Below are positions 28,061-37,471 of a stretch of DNA of 64,000 nt, one piece after another. Below the pieces are notes generated by a model that was not told the origin of the DNA, ran no database searches, and saw nothing but the letters and a program-made list of their open reading frames with translations. The position numbers and the translations under genes are program-made. Source of the DNA: Paenirhizobium naphthalenivorans (GTDB lineage: Bacteria; Pseudomonadota; Alphaproteobacteria; Rhizobiales; Rhizobiaceae); assembly GCF_007992095.1 (NCBI RefSeq), contig NZ_BJZP01000013.1, positions 1-64,000 on the forward strand, written 5' to 3'. Within the stretch, counting starts at the first letter, position 1; the number at the start of each line of letters is the position of its first letter.

Positions 28061-28588
28061 ATGACAGTTGCACGATATGCGGATTATATGGGGGACCTGC
28101 GGGTCCTGCTTGGCGAGTTGGACAAGGAGCCGGACCGGTTTCAGACCTTCGACGTGCACATTGAATTGGCCGCCGCAGGCAAACTGATCGTCTATGAAAC
28201 GCGGAAGCGCAAGGGCCAGACTGACAGCCTCTACTACGGCCGTTCAGGCCCCGGTGATGACAGCCGGCAGATCGCGCAGGGCGTGGCCTTCGCCGCAATC
28301 GATCATTTCATGACGCTTGGCCAGTTCGTCGCTCTGGATGGAAACCTGGGGAACCTCAAGGGCGAGAGAACCGGCGAGATCCTGTCGATCGGAGCGCAAT
28401 ACCCGTCGTGCGCCGTCAGCTTCGCATACCGTAAGAAGGGCCAACCCATGGCGAAGGCGATGTTCATGGTTTTTGTCGGCTTCAACGACGACGAGGATGC
28501 AGAACACTATGTCGCCGCGCTACCGGACCCTTCGGTGCTGGTGAGCAACCGTCCGCTCCGGTCCGACAAGGTGTATGAATGGAAGTGA
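28061..28588 (+). CDS. Conserved hypothetical protein
   Basis: 175 residues from the ATG at 28061 (MTVARYADYMGDLRVL); a TTG at 28013 in the same frame would add 16 residues. I do not recognise a family. The sequence is soluble, mixed alpha/beta, with HIELAAAGKLIVYETRKRKG and KAMFMVFVGFNDDEDAEHYV as the most distinctive parts. Codon use is like the neighbours, so it is a real gene. It follows rppH by ~50 bp. Confidence 0.7.
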   Translation: MTVARYADYMGDLRVLLGELDKEPDRFQTFDVHIELAAAGKLIVYETRKRKGQTDSLYYGRSGPGDDSRQIAQGVAFAAIDHFMTLGQFVALDGNLGNLKGERTGEILSIGAQYPSCAVSFAYRKKGQPMAKAMFMVFVGFNDDEDAEHYVAALPDPSVLVSNRPLRSDKVYEWK

Positions 28589-28770
28589 GCCGGACCCGCC
28601 TTTTCGGATAGCCTCGGGACGTCCTGAACGAAGGGAGTTTGAGGCGTGGGCCGCACTTCTACCCCGGCTTTACGCCAAGGCCACCAACACTGGCCCTGGC
28701 AAGGCTGTTCAATCGTCGCCAAGCAAAAGCCCCGGCATCCGAAGACGACCGGAACGGAAGACCAACCGCC

Positions 28771-28788
28771 CGCCTGCGCGGGCAGGCG
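28771..28788. terminator. Hairpin downstream of bfr
   Basis: cgcctg-cgcggg-caggcg forms a 6-bp stem, three bases past the end of the minus-strand bfr gene. It is in position to end bfr transcription, or rightward transcription from the hypothetical gene, but there is no T-tract. Confidence 0.4.
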
Positions 28789-28790
28789 GA

Positions 28791-29276
28791 CTATTGGGCG
28801 GAATCCGCCGGCTCGGCGTTCAGCTGGCCGTACTTCGCCTCGCCGATCTTCGACAACAGTTCCAGCTGGGTTTCGAGGAAGTCGATATGGCCTTCTTCGT
28901 CGCTGAGGAGTTCCTCGAACAACTTCATGCTGACATAGTCGCCGGCCTGGTAGCAGATGTCACGCGAGGCCTTATAGGCCATGCGGGCGTCATATTCTCC
29001 GGCAAGATCGGCTTCCAGCACTTCCTTGACGTTCTGGCCGATACGCAAGGGGGCAACGGTTTGCAGGTTCGGATGACCTTCGAGGAAGATGATGCGATCG
29101 ATCAGCTTGTCGGCATGCTGCATCTCTTCGATCGATTCCGCCCGCTCCTTCTTGGCGAGCTTGGCAAAACCCCAGTCGCTGAGCAGGCGGTAGTGCAGCC
29201 AATACTGATTGACGGCGCCAAGCTCCAGGAAAAGCGCCTCGTTCAACCGTTCGATGACTTTCTGATCACCCTTCAT
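28791..29276 (-). CDS. bfr: Bacterioferritin
   Basis: 161 residues. The ferroxidase ligands are present (Glu18, Glu51, His54, later Glu in LAGEYDARM, and SDEEGH) and the haem ligand is Met52 in IEEMQHADK. It stores iron in a 24-mer cage with bound haem. The bacterioferritin-associated ferredoxin gene lies ~470 bp upstream on the same strand, so iron storage and release are encoded together, though spaced too far to be a tight operon. Confidence 0.97.
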   Translation of the reverse strand: MKGDQKVIERLNEALFLELGAVNQYWLHYRLLSDWGFAKLAKKERAESIEEMQHADKLIDRIIFLEGHPNLQTVAPLRIGQNVKEVLEADLAGEYDARMAYKASRDICYQAGDYVSMKLFEELLSDEEGHIDFLETQLELLSKIGEAKYGQLNAEPADSAQ

Positions 29277-29743
29277 AGCATATCCTCCCTCTGTAGTTGC
29301 GTTCGGATGAACCTAGATATGATCCATCCGGCTTATCGATGAACTCAAAACGGCTCCGACAGCCTTAAGTTCCTTTTCTAGCTTGGCGCATGTGGCGCTC
29401 GACGGAAATCGACCTGGACAAAATTTGGAGGAAACGACACACGACTTGCCGCGCGATACCCGCCACGGTCGACACCGTTCCCTGGCCTTCGACCGGTTGC
29501 TCCCGCCCGGACCGACGGCGACATTGAAAACGAGCCGGAAAGCCCGGCGCTCCGTAAACCCTGAGCGGGCGATGCGGATTTGCAGGTCACGGGCCAACTC
29601 ATACAATCCGTCACTTCAACGATAGCCGATCCGGTCCATGAACAAATACAGGTCATGCGACGATAAGCAAGAAAAGGGCAACTCGGCGAACGAAAGTATC
29701 GGCGCCTCCCCTGGCAGCAGGCACCACAAGAGCGCGACAAAGG
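29277..29743. other. Intergenic region between bfr and bfd
   Basis: About 470 bp with no convincing gene on either strand; several short open frames lack recognisable content or good ribosome binding sites. It must contain the bfr promoter near 29280-29330 and the 3' end of the bfd transcript. Small RNA content cannot be excluded. Confidence 0.5.
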
Positions 29744-30055
29744 TCAGGCGATACGGGCGGCGCTCTGGCGACGCTCAATGCCTGCGGCCCTCTGCTCCTC
29801 GTGGAAACGCTTCAGACGTTCCATGAAATCGACCACGTCCGCGCCATCGGTCTGGCGAGAAGCATGATATTCCTCGGTAGTGCGGATGATGAGGTCGACG
29901 ACATTGGGAAAACAGCCGCAGCAACGGCCACGCTTGCCCATGGCGTGGTAGATCTTGGCTGGCACAATCAACTGCCAACAGTCCTCGTCAAGGAGTTCGT
30001 TGATGACGTCCTTGATGTCCTTGTCGGTGATATAATTGCAGCTGCAGACCAGCAT
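29744..30055 (-). CDS. bfd: Bacterioferritin-associated ferredoxin, (2Fe-2S)-binding
   Basis: 103 residues from the ATG at 30055 (MLVCSCNYITDKDI); an upstream in-frame Met at 30091 is not conserved. The cluster ligands are Cys4, Cys6, Cys45 and Cys48, the CxC...CxxC arrangement of the BFD fold. It donates electrons to bacterioferritin haem to release iron. The extended charged tail (ERLKRFHEEQRAAGIERR) is longer than in the enterobacterial protein. A TTGACA element at 30118-30123 (minus strand) may be the -35 box. Confidence 0.92.
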   Translation of the reverse strand: MLVCSCNYITDKDIKDVINELLDEDCWQLIVPAKIYHAMGKRGRCCGCFPNVVDLIIRTTEEYHASRQTDGADVVDFMERLKRFHEEQRAAGIERRQSAARIA

Positions 30056-30203
30056 GGCGACCACGCACTTCCAAACATGACTTTCAGCCACTCCTTTCTG
30101 CTAAACAGGATGCGTCTTGTCAAGAAAATTTCACGCAGTCCCCTGCCGTGCCTTTACAGCGCGGATTTCCCTCTCTTCCGCTGTCCCCTCTGCCCACGCC
30201 TGC

Positions 30204-33200
30204 TCAGTGAAAGTTGCGCCCTTTCGGCATGACCTGGCCCACTTCCCCGGCCAGATCGGGAGCATCCCGGATCAACTGCGCCAATGATCCGCTCGACTTT
30301 CCATCATCCCGGCGCTCGTTGAGCGGGCAATGCGCCTCGCCGGCATTGGCAAGCCCACTGAAATCCTTGAGTGCCTCGCGAAGCAGGCTAAGCTTTCCGC
30401 TGGCATCGACCACTCGTTCGGCGACCACGTGAATGACCCCGTCGGCCTTCTGCAGCCGCCCGCGGACCCGCACCAACCGAGCCCCCATGACGATCGAACG
30501 GTACCGCTCGAAGATTTTCGGCCAGATGATGACATTGGCGACGCCGGTCTCGTCCTCGAGCGTCATGAAGATCACCCCCCTGGCCGAGCCCGGCCGCTGA
30601 CGCACCAACACGAGGCCGGCGACATCGACGCGACGCCCATTGGCTTCATCCTCCAGCGCCGATGAGGTGAGGATGCCGGCACTGGCAAACTCATCGCGCA
30701 GGAAGGAGAGCGGATGAGCCTTCAGCGACAGCGACAGCACGCGATAATCGTGAATGACCTGTTCACCCAGCGGCATCATGGGCAGGTCAACCTTCGCCTC
30801 GGCCTGCACCTCGCCCCCCCTCACCTCGGAAAACAGCGGCAGATGCTCGACCGCCGCCTGATGGTCGAGCGCCTGCGCCGCCCAGAGCGCCTCGCGCCGG
30901 CTCAACCCCAGCGAAGCGAAGGCATCCGCGTCCGCAAGCCGCTCGATCACCGCCCGCGACAGACCGGTCCGCATCCAGAGGTCACGGACCGAGACATAAC
31001 CACGGCCGCGGCGCGCGACGAGAAGGCCCATGTCCGCCTCCGACAGGCCCTTCACCTGGCGGAAACCGAGCCGCAGCGCCCGGGCGCTCAAGATCACCTT
31101 GCGCATCGATGCGTGTCGCGCTGAAAGACGGCGTGCGTCAAACCCGCTCTTCTCCAGGTCGCTGTTCCATGCCGAGGCGTTGACGTCGACCGGGCGGACC
31201 TCGACCCCGTGCTCACGGGCATCACGCACCAGTTGGGCTGGCGCATAGAAACCCATCGGCTGGGAATTGAGCAGCGCCGCGCAGAAGACATCCGGATAGA
31301 AGGCCTTGATCCAGGCGGAGGCATAGACCAGGAGCGCGAAGGAGGCGGCATGGCTTTCCGGAAAACCGTATTCGCCAAAGCCCTCGATCTGGCTGAAACA
31401 GCGCTCGGCGAATTCGCGCGTATAGTCGCGCTGCAACATGCCGTCGAGAAAACGCTGCCGGAAATCGGCGACCTGCCCAGTCCTGCGGAAAGTCGCCATG
31501 GCTCGGCGCAACTGATCGGCTTCAGCCGGTGTAAAGCCGGCGGCGGTAATGGCGATCTGCATCGCCTGTTCCTGGAAGAGCGGCACGCCCAGCGTCCTCT
31601 TCAGCACCGCCTCGAGCTCCGGCTTCGGATAATCGATCACCCGCCCCTCCTCCTTTTCCTTGCGGTTTTTCAGATAGGGATGGACCATATTGCCCTGGAT
31701 CGGCCCCGGCCGGACGATCGCCACCTCGATCACCAGATCATAAAATTCCCGAGGCTTCAGGCGCGGCAGCATACTCATCTGCGCTCGGCTCTCGATCTGG
31801 AAAACGCCGAGCGTATCGGCCCGGCAGATCATGTCATAGACCTCCGGCCGGTGATCCTCGAAAAACGAGGCGAGTGTCATCCGCTTCCCGTAATGATCAG
31901 CCAGAAGCTTGATCGCCTTGGCGAGACAGGTGAGCATGCCGAGCGCCAGGACATCGATCTTCAGGATCTTCAGCGTGTCGAGATCGTCCTTGTTCCACTC
32001 GACCATATAGCGCCCGTCGGCCGTATTCATGATCGGCACGACCTCGTCGAGCCGATCGCGGGTGATGACGAAACCGCCGACATGCTGGGAGAGGTGACGC
32101 GGAAAGCCCATCAGGGTCGAGGCGTAGTCGAGCACGCGGCGGGTCGTCGGATCGGCAAGATCAAGCCCTGCGGCCTTCGCCTCGCGTTCGGACAGATCTG
32201 CCGTCGACCATCCCCAGATCGATCCGGAAAGCGCCGTCTGTACATCTTCGGAAAGGCCGAAAACCTTGGCCGCCTCGCGCCCCGCCGAACGCGCCCGGTA
32301 GTTGATGACCGCCGCCGTCAGCGCCGCATGCTCGCGCCCATAAGTGCGATAGATGAACCGGATCACTTCATCTCGCCGCGCGTGCTCGAAATCGACGTCG
32401 ATATCCGGCGGTTCGTCGCGCTCGGTCGAGATGAAGCGGTCAAACAGAAGCGTGGTTTTCTCCGGGTTCACCTCGGTAATCCCGAGGCAATAGCAAACGG
32501 CGGAATTGGCAGCCGACCCGCGCCCCTGACAGAGAATACCCTCGGAGCGGGCGAAACCGATAATGCGGTGAACGGTAAGGAAATAGGGTTCGTAGCGCTT
32601 CTCTCCGATCAGGTTCAGCTCGTATTCGAGGAGGTCGGCGATCTTCTGGGGGATCCCGTTCGGAAACCGCTGGGCCGCCCCTTCGTAGGTCAGCCGGCGC
32701 AAGGCCCGCTCCGACGTCTCGCCGTCGATCACCTCGTCGGGATATTGATGACTGAGTTCGTCGAGGGAAAAATTAAGCCGACTAAAGAACTCGACTGTGG
32801 CGGTGATCGCCTGCGGGTGGGAACGGAAAAGCCGCGCCATTTCCCCAGGCTCCTTCAGATGCCGCTCGGCATGGGCATGAAGCCGGAAACCGGCATCGGC
32901 CACCGTCACATGGGCGCGGATCGCTGTGACGACATCGGCCAGCGGCTTGCGCGCGGGCTCATGGTAGAAAGGATCATTGCTGGCGATCAGCGGAAGCGCG
33001 AACCGGCGCGCCATTTCCTCGATCCGACGGAAAGCCAGCCGATCGAGCCCATCATAGCGGGGAATGAGCGCGAGATAGAGGCGGTCGTCCAAAGGCGGCA
33101 CCAGCCGTGCAAGACGTGCACAATAATCCTCGATCTGCGCCTCTGTCGCAAAGGAGGGCACCATCGCCGCGACCATCAGATCCGCCGCCCATTCGACGAG

Positions 33201-33542
33201 ATCGCTTTCGTAAAGCGTGCACACACCCTTGTCGGAACGCAGGTTGCCGGCGCTCAGCATTCGGCACAGATTGCCCCAGCCGCGCCGGTTGACCGGATAG
33301 GCGGCGAGCTCCGGCGTACCGTCGGCAAAGACGAGCCGCGCCCCGGGCCGGAAGGCATAACCCTTGACCCTGGCCACTGCATGCATGCGCACCACCCCGG
33401 CAACCGTATTGCGGTCGGCAAGGCCCAGGCCGGCAATGCCGATCCGGGCCGCGGTCGCAACCATCTCCTCCGGATGCGACGCGCCCTCCAGAAAGGAGAA
33501 ATTGCTCCGGCAGCCGATTTCGAAGAAGGCCGGCGCGCTCAT
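30204..33542 (-). CDS. dnaE2: Error-prone DNA polymerase III alpha subunit, DnaE2/ImuC
   Basis: 1112 residues from the ATG at 33540-33542 ([20 protein letters not shown], the conserved DnaE2 start), which overlaps the imuB stop. Order: PHP domain, then a C-family polymerase core ([17 protein letters not shown] and [15 protein letters not shown] hold catalytic Asp residues), helix-hairpin-helix, and a C-terminal OB fold. It carries out lesion bypass with ImuA and ImuB during the SOS response. Unlike DnaE1 it lacks a clear terminal clamp motif. It is the last gene of the cassette. Confidence 0.97.
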   Translation of the reverse strand: MSAPAFFEIGCRSNFSFLEGASHPEEMVATAARIGIAGLGLADRNTVAGVVRMHAVARVKGYAFRPGARLVFADGTPELAAYPVNRRGWGNLCRMLSAGNLRSDKGVCTLYESDLVEWAADLMVAAMVPSFATEAQIEDYCARLARLVPPLDDRLYLALIPRYDGLDRLAFRRIEEMARRFALPLIASNDPFYHEPARKPLADVVTAIRAHVTVADAGFRLHAHAERHLKEPGEMARLFRSHPQAITATVEFFSRLNFSLDELSHQYPDEVIDGETSERALRRLTYEGAAQRFPNGIPQKIADLLEYELNLIGEKRYEPYFLTVHRIIGFARSEGILCQGRGSAANSAVCYCLGITEVNPEKTTLLFDRFISTERDEPPDIDVDFEHARRDEVIRFIYRTYGREHAALTAAVINYRARSAGREAAKVFGLSEDVQTALSGSIWGWSTADLSEREAKAAGLDLADPTTRRVLDYASTLMGFPRHLSQHVGGFVITRDRLDEVVPIMNTADGRYMVEWNKDDLDTLKILKIDVLALGMLTCLAKAIKLLADHYGKRMTLASFFEDHRPEVYDMICRADTLGVFQIESRAQMSMLPRLKPREFYDLVIEVAIVRPGPIQGNMVHPYLKNRKEKEEGRVIDYPKPELEAVLKRTLGVPLFQEQAMQIAITAAGFTPAEADQLRRAMATFRRTGQVADFRQRFLDGMLQRDYTREFAERCFSQIEGFGEYGFPESHAASFALLVYASAWIKAFYPDVFCAALLNSQPMGFYAPAQLVRDAREHGVEVRPVDVNASAWNSDLEKSGFDARRLSARHASMRKVILSARALRLGFRQVKGLSEADMGLLVARRGRGYVSVRDLWMRTGLSRAVIERLADADAFASLGLSRREALWAAQALDHQAAVEHLPLFSEVRGGEVQAEAKVDLPMMPLGEQVIHDYRVLSLSLKAHPLSFLRDEFASAGILTSSALEDEANGRRVDVAGLVLVRQRPGSARGVIFMTLEDETGVANVIIWPKIFERYRSIVMGARLVRVRGRLQKADGVIHVVAERVVDASGKLSLLREALKDFSGLANAGEAHCPLNERRDDGKSSGSLAQLIRDAPDLAGEVGQVMPKGRNFH

Positions 33543-35143
33543 GCGAAAATGCCCTGCATGAACCAGCTCGGCCGGTCGGATCCACGCTCGTAAAGCCCCT
33601 GGCGAAAGAGCCAGAAACGATGGCCGGCGCTCACCTCGATACGGAAATAGTCGCGCGGCAATGCCTCCTCCCCGTCGATCCACCATTCCGGCGCCAGCCG
33701 CTCCGGCCCCTCGGCGCGAACGACCCGGTGCTGGGCCCGGCGCCAGCGAAAACTGGCGGGCGGACCATCCGGCACCTCAGCGGTAACGTCGACCGGTTCC
33801 GGATGGGCAAGGAGCCGGATCGGCCGCTCGCTACGGACCGGCGGACCGGCGACATCGGCAGGCGCCGCCGCAGCATCGGCAAACGGCGCAAGGCTCGATG
33901 CCCGCTCCGGCCAATGGCTTTGATGGGAGACAGGCAGCGTAAGACAACCTTCGCCGAAGCGCGCCGTCACCCGATCGACGAAATCGAGCGCAGCATCCGC
34001 CTCTTTCGTGCGGACGCCGAAAGCGCCTTGCGTCCCAGCCAGGATTTCCGTGCGCAATACGTTGAGCCGAACGATCTCGAAGCCGAAGCCGGCATCGAGA
34101 TCGTCGTGCAGGACGGACAGACGTTCGGTAAACAGAGCCTTGATGCGGGCGGCATCACGAAGCGGGGAGGCCGCGCCGATGCCGATCCGAAAGACCCGGC
34201 CGTCCACGCGGAAAAGCAGCAGCTCGAACAGGCGTCCCCCCTCACCCCGTGCCTCCAGCCCAGATTTCAAACCGGCCGCCAGCCGCCCTGTCAGATCGAG
34301 GATCACCTCCTCGTCGCGGATCGGATCGGCCAGCCGCCGTTCGACCGACAGAAGGGCGATCGGCCGGCGGGGCACGATCGCCTCCCCCTCCCGTCCCAGC
34401 GCCTGGTCGAGCCGAACGAGGAGTCCTGGCCCGAAGCGCCGCGTCAGGGGACCGCGCGGCGCCGCCAGAAGGTCGCCCACCTGCTTGAGGCCGACGCGCG
34501 CCAATGCGGCGGCCACGTTAGCCTCGATCCGCAGCGCGCTGAGCGGCAAGGGCGAAAGAACGCCGATCGTTTCGCTGTCGGCGACGACACGATCGCGGAA
34601 AAAACGGGCAACCGCCCAGGAAAGCCCTGGCGCAGAGGAGATCGCGCCCCGCGCATCGAGCCCCAGTTGCGCGAGCCGATCGAGCAGATCGCCGATCAAG
34701 GCCGCCTCGCCGCCGAACAGATGGGCGCAACCGGTGATGTCGAGCAAAAGGCCGTCCGCACCATCGAGCGCCACCAGCGGCGTATAGCGGTCGCACCAGT
34801 CGGCGATCGCCTCAAGAAAGCGGCGGTCGGCCGGTGGGTCATTCTCGGCGACGTCCAGCGTCGGGCAGATGGCACGCGCCTCCGCCAGTGCCTGGCCGAC
34901 CTGCAAGCCAATCGTCTCGGCTTTTTCGTCGAGCGCCGTCAATCGCATGGCATTGGCGACCCGCCCGGCGCAAACGACCGGCGGATGGTCAGGACGCTCG
35001 GTCGAACGCCACGATAGTCCCCAGCGCCGGCGCGCCAGCCGATCGGTCGAAAGGCGGGGCAACCAGAGCGCCAGGATGCGCCGACCGGAAAGCGCGCCCT
35101 GCCCCGGCGTGAAGGGGAGTTGCGGGATAAAATTGGCGGTCAT
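33539..35143 (-). CDS. imuB: ImuB, inactive Y-family polymerase-like protein
   Basis: 534 residues from ATG 35143 ([16 protein letters not shown], then [18 protein letters not shown], the family start). The Y-family fold lacks the usual catalytic acidic residues, as known for ImuB, which acts as a hub binding the beta clamp, ImuA and DnaE2. [13 protein letters not shown] and the C-terminal [20 protein letters not shown] are typical. The gene overlaps imuA by 155 bases and dnaE2 by four, so the three genes are translationally coupled. Confidence 0.93.
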   Translation of the reverse strand: MTANFIPQLPFTPGQGALSGRRILALWLPRLSTDRLARRRWGLSWRSTERPDHPPVVCAGRVANAMRLTALDEKAETIGLQVGQALAEARAICPTLDVAENDPPADRRFLEAIADWCDRYTPLVALDGADGLLLDITGCAHLFGGEAALIGDLLDRLAQLGLDARGAISSAPGLSWAVARFFRDRVVADSETIGVLSPLPLSALRIEANVAAALARVGLKQVGDLLAAPRGPLTRRFGPGLLVRLDQALGREGEAIVPRRPIALLSVERRLADPIRDEEVILDLTGRLAAGLKSGLEARGEGGRLFELLLFRVDGRVFRIGIGAASPLRDAARIKALFTERLSVLHDDLDAGFGFEIVRLNVLRTEILAGTQGAFGVRTKEADAALDFVDRVTARFGEGCLTLPVSHQSHWPERASSLAPFADAAAAPADVAGPPVRSERPIRLLAHPEPVDVTAEVPDGPPASFRWRRAQHRVVRAEGPERLAPEWWIDGEEALPRDYFRIEVSAGHRFWLFRQGLYERGSDRPSWFMQGIFA

Positions 35144-35921
35144 GTCTATTCCACTCCAAGATGAGTTCGTGGGAAACCCCGAGCCGGCTCTTTTCCGGAA
35201 TGAGGCGAAAAACGGAATTGCCGATGCTGCCGCCAAACATCGATCCATCGGGGAGACGCCGCGTTGCCGCCGGCGCGGGTTCGACAAGCAGGCGAAGAGA
35301 AGCGCTGCTCGCCTCCTCCTCTCCACCCTGCCGCAAGAGAAGAAGAAAGCCGCCGGAACCCCGCGCCTTGAGGCTGAGGCGCCGGCTTTCGGTCAAACCG
35401 AAACCGCGCGGATTGCCGGCAACCTCCAGCATCACTGCCGAGAATCCACCGCATGAAAGCGCCGCATCGGCCAGCCACAACGCGTCCTCCAAACGTTGCG
35501 GCATGGCGTAGACGAGTTCACCGGGCCGCAAGCCATAATCGGCCAGCCCTGCCGCATGGGGCAGGCCAACTTCACGCGCGACGAAGCGGTCGCCGATCCA
35601 CAGCACCCTCTGCCCCGGTCGAGTGGGGCAGCAGGAAAGGCAGAGCCCCAACCCGAAACCGCTGACCGCCCCCGCATCCCTGAACTGCCCGCCGCGGGCC
35701 TCGATCATCGCGCCCGTCGGAAAGCCTTCGGGCAGGAGATTTTCGAGGTGCCCCGCCTCCAATCCAATCGCGGAGCCGGTCGCAAAGGAAGCGGGCTCCG
35801 GCCGATCGCCGACATCCCCCGTGACCGGCTCCAGCCCGCCGGAAAACGACTTCCCCTCGATCTTGGCTATGGCTTCGCGCAAGGCAACAAGCCTCTCCTG
35901 CGCCAGAGCAGTCACGCCCAT
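34989..35921 (-). CDS. imuA: ImuA, RecA-like SOS mutagenesis protein
   Basis: 310 residues. The RecA/SulA-like core runs from LPEGFPTGAMIEARGGQ to PGQRVLWIGDRFVAREVGLP; the ATP-binding loop is not a canonical Walker A. It inhibits RecA-type activity and helps assemble ImuB-DnaE2. A LexA box lies 20 bp before the ATG. The C-terminal 50 residues (after [15 protein letters not shown]) are encoded in the same DNA as the start of imuB in another frame, an unusually long overlap. Confidence 0.9.
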   Translation of the reverse strand: MGVTALAQERLVALREAIAKIEGKSFSGGLEPVTGDVGDRPEPASFATGSAIGLEAGHLENLLPEGFPTGAMIEARGGQFRDAGAVSGFGLGLCLSCCPTRPGQRVLWIGDRFVAREVGLPHAAGLADYGLRPGELVYAMPQRLEDALWLADAALSCGGFSAVMLEVAGNPRGFGLTESRRLSLKARGSGGFLLLLRQGGEEEASSASLRLLVEPAPAATRRLPDGSMFGGSIGNSVFRLIPEKSRLGVSHELILEWNRHDRQFYPATPLHAGAGRAFRSAHPGALVAPPFDRSAGAPALGTIVAFDRAS

Positions 35922-35941
35922 GACGTCTCTCCTGCTGGAAT

Positions 35942-35956
35942 GTTCTCTATATGTTC
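35942..35956 (-). promoter_or_regulatory. LexA (SOS) box upstream of imuA
   Basis: gttctctatatgttc matches the alphaproteobacterial LexA consensus GTTC-N7-GTTC exactly. It lies 20 bp from the imuA start codon, overlapping the expected promoter, and should repress imuA-imuB-dnaE2 until DNA damage. It lies ~120 bp from the divergent metallopeptidase gene. Confidence 0.88.
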
Positions 35957-36078
35957 CTATGGATTCCAGAGCTTGGCAAAAGAGTCAACCGGATTCAGTG
36001 TGAATTTATTCCTCGACAGAATTCCCACTCGAAAAGCCGGGCCAAAGGTCCTATATGAGAGCGAAGTAAGGAGTACCG

Positions 36079-36546
36079 ATGGCCCGTATCGACCAGACCG
36101 AAGATTGGCGCGAACGCCATGCCCCGACGATCAGCACTTTCGAGTCGCTGGCAATTGAGGCCTATGGTCATTTGCCGGAGGAATTCCGCGCGCTGACCGG
36201 CAATCTGATCATCGAGATCGCCGATTTCCCCACCGACGAAGTGTTCGAGGACATGGCGCTCGAAACGCCCTTCGACCTGCTCGGCCTGTTCGAGGGGCGC
36301 GGCATTTCCGAGCGTTTCACCATGGAAACCGGCGAGATGACGAACCGCATCACGCTCTACCGCCGTCCGATTCTCGACTACTGGGCTGAGAACGAGGAAA
36401 CCTTGGGCGACATTGTCACCCATGTGCTGATCCATGAGATCGGCCATCATTTCGGCCTGTCCGACGACGACATGGAACGGATCGAGGAAAGTGCCGAAGA
36501 TGCCGCCGCTGAATCCGACGACATCTCCGCTTCGCTGAAAGACTAG
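36079..36546 (+). CDS. Small zinc metallopeptidase-like protein (DUF1025 type)
   Basis: 155 residues. The zincin motif HEIGHHFGLSDDDM near 120-133 provides two His and the catalytic Glu, with a third acidic ligand shortly after. The fold corresponds to the short metallopeptidase family common in actinobacteria and alphaproteobacteria. There is no signal peptide, so it is cytoplasmic. It is divergent from imuA across a ~157-bp region. Substrate unknown. Confidence 0.85.
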   Translation: MARIDQTEDWRERHAPTISTFESLAIEAYGHLPEEFRALTGNLIIEIADFPTDEVFEDMALETPFDLLGLFEGRGISERFTMETGEMTNRITLYRRPILDYWAENEETLGDIVTHVLIHEIGHHFGLSDDDMERIEESAEDAAAESDDISASLKD

Positions 36547-36612
36547 AGCAATTCCAGCAAAAGTGCGTAGCGGTTTTGCGTCCGGAATTGCGTAAAAACA
36601 AACAGACAGAGC
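36546..36612. repeat. Palindromic intergenic repeat of the Rhizobiaceae type
   Basis: The element starts agagcaattccagc and has the inverted arms gcaattcc (36548-36555) and ggaattgc (36584-36591) around a GTxxAGCGGTTTTxCGTCC core. Elements of this form recur between genes in Rhizobium and Agrobacterium genomes. It sits between two converging genes. No second copy was noticed here. Confidence 0.55.
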
Positions 36613-36659
36613 ATCGCAGGCGACTCAGTTTTCGCCTGTGATACGCCAGCCGATCAGGT

Positions 36660-37097
36660 TCAACGCATCGCGAGAAAGTGGGCGATGCCCGCTTCCGCGC
36701 ATTGCAGATCCTGCGTCGGCGTGCCGGAGCTGATGCCGATGCCGCCGACCACCTCGCCGTCGACAGCAACCGGCAGACCACCACCCACCACCATCAGCCG
36801 GCCACCGATCGCCGAGTGAATGCCGAAGGTCGGGTTGCCCGGCTGGCTGGCCGCACCGTATTCATGCGTCGCCTTCTTCGCCGCCGCGGCCGTGAAAGCC
36901 TTGTCTATGGCGATCGTCGTGCTTGTCACCTTGCCGCCGTCCATCCGCTCGAAGGCAATGAGCTGCCCGCTCTCGTCGGTCACGGCAATGCACATCGGCA
37001 CGCCGATCTCGCGCGCCTTGTCGCGTGCGCCGGCAATCAGAAGATAGGCATCGGAAATATCGAGGCGTCGAATGGTGATCACGGAATTCTCCTGCAA
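36660..37097 (-). CDS. HbpS/GlcG-type heme-binding domain protein
   Basis: 145 residues. The pattern from CIAVTDESGQLIAFERMDGG through KAFTAAAAKKATHEYG to GGLPVAVDGEVVGGIGISSG is the DUF336 (GlcG/HbpS) fold. It has no signal peptide. Family members bind haem or accompany oxidative catabolism, and the role here is unknown. It is convergent with the metallopeptidase gene and upstream of nothing obvious. Confidence 0.9.
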   Translation of the reverse strand: MQENSVITIRRLDISDAYLLIAGARDKAREIGVPMCIAVTDESGQLIAFERMDGGKVTSTTIAIDKAFTAAAAKKATHEYGAASQPGNPTFGIHSAIGGRLMVVGGGLPVAVDGEVVGGIGISSGTPTQDLQCAEAGIAHFLAMR

Positions 37098-37264
37098 ACG
37101 TGGGGGGCTGGGCGCCGCGGCCGCATTCGACCGGACCGTCCGGCGAGGACCATGGCCGCAATCGACATCTCAGGACAAGGTTGCCTGGGGGAAAAACACC
37201 TGTGCCAGCGAGCAGGACACCGGCGAGCCGGAAACCACCTCTGGCGTCTGACCGCCCAGGCCTT

Positions 37265-37471
37265 TTACTGCTCCGTGAGCTTCTTGCCGGGATCGTAATC
37301 CCGACCCTCGATGGTCTTGGTGACCGCCTGACCACAGGTCACCACGCCCGTCTGGGCATTGAAGGTGAGCGCCGGCGAGCCGGCAAGCTCCCAGCCGTCA
37401 TTGAGCGCTGCCGTCACGCGATGGCAGAAGGCCGAATCGTCCGGGCCGGTGATGAAACGATAGAGCTTCAT
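37265..37471 (-). CDS. DUF1737 domain protein
   Basis: 68 residues. The sequence from MKLYRFITGPDDSAFCHRV through ALNDGWELAGSPALTFN to GRDYDPGKKL is a typical DUF1737 protein, thought to bind nucleic acid or nucleotides, with no proven role. The ATG overlaps the stop of the CitE-like gene by four bases (ATGA), so it is translationally coupled to it. Confidence 0.85.
   Translation of the reverse strand: MKLYRFITGPDDSAFCHRVTAALNDGWELAGSPALTFNAQTGVVTCGQAVTKTIEGRDYDPGKKLTEQ

Noticed and set aside
29313-29606. A 97-codon minus-strand frame between bfr and bfd as a gene
   Set aside because: It has no family features, no good ribosome binding site and an Arg/Ser-rich composition typical of noncoding GC-rich DNA.
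31209-33593. A 794-codon open frame on the plus strand opposite dnaE2
   Set aside because: It is a shadow of the GC-rich third-position pattern of dnaE2. It has no recognisable domains and a His/Arg/Gly-rich composition.
33620-35017. A 465-codon plus-strand frame opposite imuB
   Set aside because: Antisense shadow of imuB in GC-rich DNA with no domain content.
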